Positions 61,043-64,000 of a DNA stretch of 64,000 bases are shown in pieces. The notes under the pieces are model-generated. The model was not told the DNA's origin, did no database searches, and saw only the letters and a program-made list of their open reading frames with translations. Source of the stretch: Bacteroidales bacterium. Lineage in GTDB: Bacteria > Bacteroidota > Bacteroidia > Bacteroidales > UBA932. The position numbers were made by a program, and so were the translations under genes. The stretch covers positions 1 through 64,000 of the forward strand of contig JAGAKR010000019.1 in NCBI GenBank assembly GCA_017625535.1, in the 5' to 3' direction. Every line of letters starts with the position of its first letter. Within the stretch, counting starts at the first letter, position 1.

Positions 61043-62230
61043 ATGAAAAGCATTTGTATCAACAACAACATCCATTATGTTGGAGTGAATGACAGAAAGA
61101 AACATCTGTTTGAGAACAACTGGCCATTGCCATACGGAGTATCATACAACTCTTATCTCATTAAAGATACAAAGAGTGCCCTTATAGATACAATTGAATA
61201 CGGCAGCAATGACAACTACCTTAACAATATTGAGAGGATTCTTGAAGGCTCTCCACTGGATTACCTTATTGTAAACCATATGGAGCCCGACCATTCAAGC
61301 ATGATTGAGTGTGTGCTCAGAAGATTCCCTGATGTTAAGATAGTAGGAAATGCACAGACCCATAAAATACTCAAACTGTACTTCAATATTCCCGACAGTT
61401 CACTCCTTGTTGTAAAGGACGGTGAAGTTCTGGATCTTGGAGAACACAAACTCTCTTTCCACTTTATACCTTGGGTGCACTGGCCTGAAACAATGGTAAC
61501 ATACGATCAGACAACCTGCACATTGTTCTCCTGTGACGCTTTCGGCGGATTCGGAACTCTTGACGGAAGCATCTTTGATGATGAGAATGATTTTGAAGGG
61601 CACTACAAGGCAGAGATGTTGAGATACTACTCAAATATTGTGGGCAAATACAGCAATATGGTGCAGAAAGCCTTTGCAAAACTTCAGGGTGTGGAGATAA
61701 AGATGATTGCACCGTCTCACGGACTTGTATGGAGAGGAAATCCTGGAAGAGTGCTTGAACTCTACAGCAAATGGTGCAATTGGGAATCTGAGAAAGGTGT
61801 AGTCATTGCATATGCAAGCATGTACGGCAATACTGAACAGATGGCAGACCTCATTGGTGCAAAACTTGGTGCAAAAGGAATTCCTGTAAGGACCCACGAT
61901 GTTTCAAAGAGCCACGTCTCTTATATGCTGGCAGACATCTGGAAAACAAAGGGTCTTATCCTTGGAACCTGTGCATACAATACCCAGATGCACCCAATGA
62001 TGGAGCATTTGTGCAATGAGATAAAACTTATTGCCCCTAAGGACAAGGTGCTGTCTGTATTCGGCAGTTCTACCTGGAATGGTGCAGGTGTAAAGGCTCT
62101 TGTAAAATATGCCCCTGAAATGGGAATGGAGATTACAGGCACACCGCTTGAAATTATGGGTTCCGCTACTTTTGACAAACTCGACAAGGCTGCTGATGAG
62201 TTTGTGGAGCAGTTCATTGCAGCACTTTAA
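61043..62230 (+). CDS. fprA: FprA-type flavodiiron protein (O2/NO reductase)
   Basis: A 395-aa cytoplasmic A-type flavoprotein reducing O2 to water (or NO to N2O) in anaerobes. N-terminal metallo-beta-lactamase-like domain with the di-iron ligands in NHMEPDHSS (HxExDH), VHWPETM, SCDAFGGFG and PSHGLVWRG. C-terminal flavodoxin domain (about 250-395) with the FMN loop YASMYGNTEQM. No rubredoxin extension, so electrons come from a separate rubredoxin or flavoprotein not in view. The gene starts 12 bp after ligA. Fits the oxygen-sensitive hydrogenase chemistry implied by hydG nearby. Confidence 0.94.
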   Translation: MKSICINNNIHYVGVNDRKKHLFENNWPLPYGVSYNSYLIKDTKSALIDTIEYGSNDNYLNNIERILEGSPLDYLIVNHMEPDHSSMIECVLRRFPDVKIVGNAQTHKILKLYFNIPDSSLLVVKDGEVLDLGEHKLSFHFIPWVHWPETMVTYDQTTCTLFSCDAFGGFGTLDGSIFDDENDFEGHYKAEMLRYYSNIVGKYSNMVQKAFAKLQGVEIKMIAPSHGLVWRGNPGRVLELYSKWCNWESEKGVVIAYASMYGNTEQMADLIGAKLGAKGIPVRTHDVSKSHVSYMLADIWKTKGLILGTCAYNTQMHPMMEHLCNEIKLIAPKDKVLSVFGSSTWNGAGVKALVKYAPEMGMEITGTPLEIMGSATFDKLDKAADEFVEQFIAAL

Positions 62231-62254
62231 TGGATTATTTATCGGGAAGAAGAT

Positions 62255-62620
62255 ATGGAAATAAAAAATACATTCAGAGTTGATATTGTTGTGCAGGATT
62301 GTGATACTGCAATTGCACACAAATCGGGAGGACTCCCTGTTTATGCCACTCCTGCAATGATTGCATTGATGGAGAATGCTGCATTCACTTTGCTTAAGAA
62401 TGAAGGGAAGGACAGCGTTGGCACAGAGATGAATGTGAAGCACACCAGGGCCTGCCTTGTTGGTGCAAAAGTTTATGCACTGGCGGAGGTTGTCTCTGTT
62501 AACGGCAACTGGGTTAACTTTAATGTTTCCGCTTTTGATGAGAAAGGGGAAATAGGGAGCGGAGTGCATACACGCTACATTATTGACAGCGAAAAATTCA
62601 TGGCTAAACTGAACAAGTAA
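62255..62620 (+). CDS. Hotdog-fold thioesterase (FlK-like)
   Basis: A 121-aa single hotdog domain of the fluoroacetyl-CoA-thioesterase-like group. The characteristic block is VYATPAMIALMENAAFTLL (about 29-47, Glu within helix) and GTEMNVKHTRACLVGAKV (His about 63), corresponding to the FlK Thr/Glu/His set. Substrate unknown; fluoroacetate is unlikely. It follows fprA by 24 bp (which contains an ATCGGGAAGA word at 62241-62250) and precedes the BrkB gene by 1 bp. Confidence 0.85.
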   Translation: MEIKNTFRVDIVVQDCDTAIAHKSGGLPVYATPAMIALMENAAFTLLKNEGKDSVGTEMNVKHTRACLVGAKVYALAEVVSVNGNWVNFNVSAFDEKGEIGSGVHTRYIIDSEKFMAKLNK

Positions 62621-62621
62621 A

Positions 62622-63605
62622 TTGAAAGACCTTATTGAAGAAATACAGGAATTCTACGACTGGTTTGTCAAATTCATTACAGATGACATATGGCATCTGA
62701 ATCTTGATGATTTTGGCAAGGCAAAGAAGAAATTCATAAAGTACCTTAAAGTGGCATTGATTACGGTTAAGGAGGCTGGGATAAACCATCTTGGCCTGTA
62801 TGCCTTTTCCCTGAGTTTCTTTTCCACTATGTCTATGGTCCCTTTTGTTGCAGTGGCTTTTGCAATTACAGACGGATTCGGACTTAAGGACAACCTCCAG
62901 GAGATGCTTCTGGAGTATTTCTCAAACAATAAGGATATTGTGCAATATATAATTCAGTTTGCAGAGAACATTGTTACAATCAGCCAGCAGGATGTCTTTG
63001 GAATTGTGAGCCTGGGGTTCTTCATTGGCACCATCCTTTGGCTGATACTTAACGTGGAGAAGTGTTTCAACCTCATATGGAAGGCGGAAAGGGGAAGGTC
63101 AATTGCAAAGAGGTTCCTTTATTATTTTGGGGTGCTGGCAATTGCACCGCTCCTCATTACCATTTTCCTTTCGCTTTCACTTATGTTCACCAAGACTTTT
63201 GATGCTTATGATTTTAATATTCAATGGCTTGAGTCTGCCGGGTTCTTGATAAAGTGGGGCTCTTTCTATGGGATTATGACATTGTTCTTCACCATCATCT
63301 ACAAATATGTGCCTAATGTTAAAGTTAAGTTCCCTGCTGCATTTTTTGCTGCACTAATTTCTGCACTTGCATTTGTGGTATGGCAGTACCTGTATGTGGA
63401 GACACAGGTGTTCGTTTCCAGAATGAATACCGTGTACGGTGCCTTTGCGGCAATACCGCTCTTCCTCATATGGATGAATGTAAGTTGGACAATAATACTT
63501 ATAGGTGCTGAAATATCTCATGCCTACCAGTATGAGAGCAGTTATTTGTCTGAAGACAACTACAAGGAACTTGAACAGGAGGTTATTAAAAAGACAAATC
63601 TATGA
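62622..63605 (+). CDS. YihY/BrkB-family integral membrane protein
   Basis: 327 aa with about six membrane helices. The family pattern is visible: LGLYAFSLSFFSTMSMVPFVAVAF-like first helix, then WLILNVEKCFNLIWKAERGRS, and FPAAFFAALISALAFVVWQYLY with YGAFAAIPLFLIWMNVSWTIILIGAEI. The start codon appears to be TTG at 62622. No ATG precedes the first helix, and an in-frame stop lies just upstream. Function unsettled (once mis-called RNase BN). Its stop overlaps the hydG ATG (ATGA). Confidence 0.88.
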   Translation: MKDLIEEIQEFYDWFVKFITDDIWHLNLDDFGKAKKKFIKYLKVALITVKEAGINHLGLYAFSLSFFSTMSMVPFVAVAFAITDGFGLKDNLQEMLLEYFSNNKDIVQYIIQFAENIVTISQQDVFGIVSLGFFIGTILWLILNVEKCFNLIWKAERGRSIAKRFLYYFGVLAIAPLLITIFLSLSLMFTKTFDAYDFNIQWLESAGFLIKWGSFYGIMTLFFTIIYKYVPNVKVKFPAAFFAALISALAFVVWQYLYVETQVFVSRMNTVYGAFAAIPLFLIWMNVSWTIILIGAEISHAYQYESSYLSEDNYKELEQEVIKKTNL

Positions 63606-64000
63606 TTAAAGGAGTTAAGATAAATATGGAATTGCCGGCAGATGCAGTCAACTTCATTGATGATGACAAACTGCAGGGGCTGCTGGCACAGACAAAGGAG
63701 GACTTGCCAAGGGCAAGGGAACTCTTCAAGAAAGCGTTGGACAAGAAGCCTCTTACTGTAGAGGAGACAGCAGTTTTGCTTGCAATAGAGTCTGAAGAGG
63801 GTTTGAAAGAACTTTTTGATGCGGCAAGGGAACTTAAGAGGATGGTTTACGGGAACAGGATTGTATTGTTTGCTCCGCTGTATGTAGGAAACAGTTGTGT
63901 GAACAACTGCAAATATTGCGGATTCAGGAGGGATGCAAAGGGAATAGTGAGAAAAACCCTTAACCAGCAGGAACTTGAAGCTGAAATAGAGAATCTTGAA
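63602..64000 (+). CDS. hydG: [FeFe]-hydrogenase H-cluster maturase HydG (5' part, runs off window)
   Basis: The first 133 codons of a radical SAM protein continue past the window edge. FAPLYVGNSCVNNCKYCGFRR carries the CX3CX2C cluster cysteines in the HydG/ThiH context, and the N-terminal RARELFKKALDKKPLTVEETAVLL segment is typical of HydG rather than ThiH. HydG cleaves tyrosine to make CO and CN for the H-cluster, so the organism should have an [FeFe]-hydrogenase. The ATG overlaps the BrkB stop by 4 bp. HydE, HydF and the hydrogenase itself are presumably beyond the edge or elsewhere. ThiH is the alternative. Confidence 0.87.
   Translation, partial: MIKGVKINMELPADAVNFIDDDKLQGLLAQTKEDLPRARELFKKALDKKPLTVEETAVLLAIESEEGLKELFDAARELKRMVYGNRIVLFAPLYVGNSCVNNCKYCGFRRDAKGIVRKTLNQQELEAEIENLE

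Overview
The window comes from a member of the Bacteroidota, most likely an anaerobic Bacteroidales. The evidence is the recurrent TAnnTTTG -7 promoter box upstream of about twenty genes, the near absence of Shine-Dalgarno sequences, many lipoproteins with short lipoboxes, a lipoprotein-type TamA (TamL), ATP-dependent PEP carboxykinase, a PPi-type phosphofructokinase and a Bacteroidales-style NagB/PIG-L fusion. HydG at the right edge, an Etf/acyl-CoA dehydrogenase operon and an oxygen-reducing flavodiiron protein point to a strictly fermentative, probably H2-producing lifestyle. Base composition looks even across the window and I see no prophage, integrase, transposase, CRISPR array, tRNA or rRNA gene. 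It is mostly a conserved chromosomal backbone.

Layout. 1-7.5 kb: mnmE and rlmD (minus), then a secreted carboxypeptidase-regulatory-domain protein overlapping a GH9 glycosidase, and rarA. 7.5-14 kb: a minus-strand envelope/amino-sugar cluster tamL-kdsA-nagB/PIG-L-CBM9-like lipoprotein, separated from rarA by a large structured repeat. 14-25 kb: a SpoU methyltransferase, a HigBA toxin-antitoxin pair, and a tightly packed minus-strand run valS - Ca2+ ATPase - thioesterase - tatA - tatC - ABC-F - rlmB. 25-32 kb: the etfB-etfA-acyl-CoA dehydrogenase operon, a second copy of the structured repeat, and a copper ATPase with a CopZ-like domain fused at its C-terminus. 32-41 kb: DUF2520 protein, SLC13 transporter, kdsC-maf, recQ, pckA, a VanX-like dipeptidase and tpx. 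41-46 kb: patatin, two tandem NagA paralogues and a lipoprotein. 46-55 kb: fau, marC, a WYL-acetyltransferase-WYL block, HAD and EamA proteins, a MATE-cytidylate-kinase-like-MATE block, and hsp20. 55-64 kb: ybaK, GH13 and PPi-phosphofructokinase, ligA, fprA, a thioesterase, a BrkB-type membrane protein and the start of hydG.

What stands out. (1) Two intergenic elements (7538-7950 and 28900-29258), both between convergent genes, are each a head-to-head pair of long branched hairpins. All four hairpins share the same conserved loops and basal motif while their helices differ in sequence but stay paired. This looks like a selected fold and I cannot match it to a family I know. (2) A 10-mer, RTCGGGAAGA, occurs at least 19 times in both orientations, in all reading frames and between genes, far above expectation. 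(3) Two amino-sugar enzymes look like pseudoenzymes: the second NagA has lost four metal or catalytic residues, and the NagB domain of the NagB/PIG-L fusion has lost its phosphate loop and catalytic His. (4) The CopA-CopZ fusion has an internal ATG behind a GGAGG, which could yield free CopZ. (5) A 19-bp motif occurs three times, two of them inverted around the copA upstream region.
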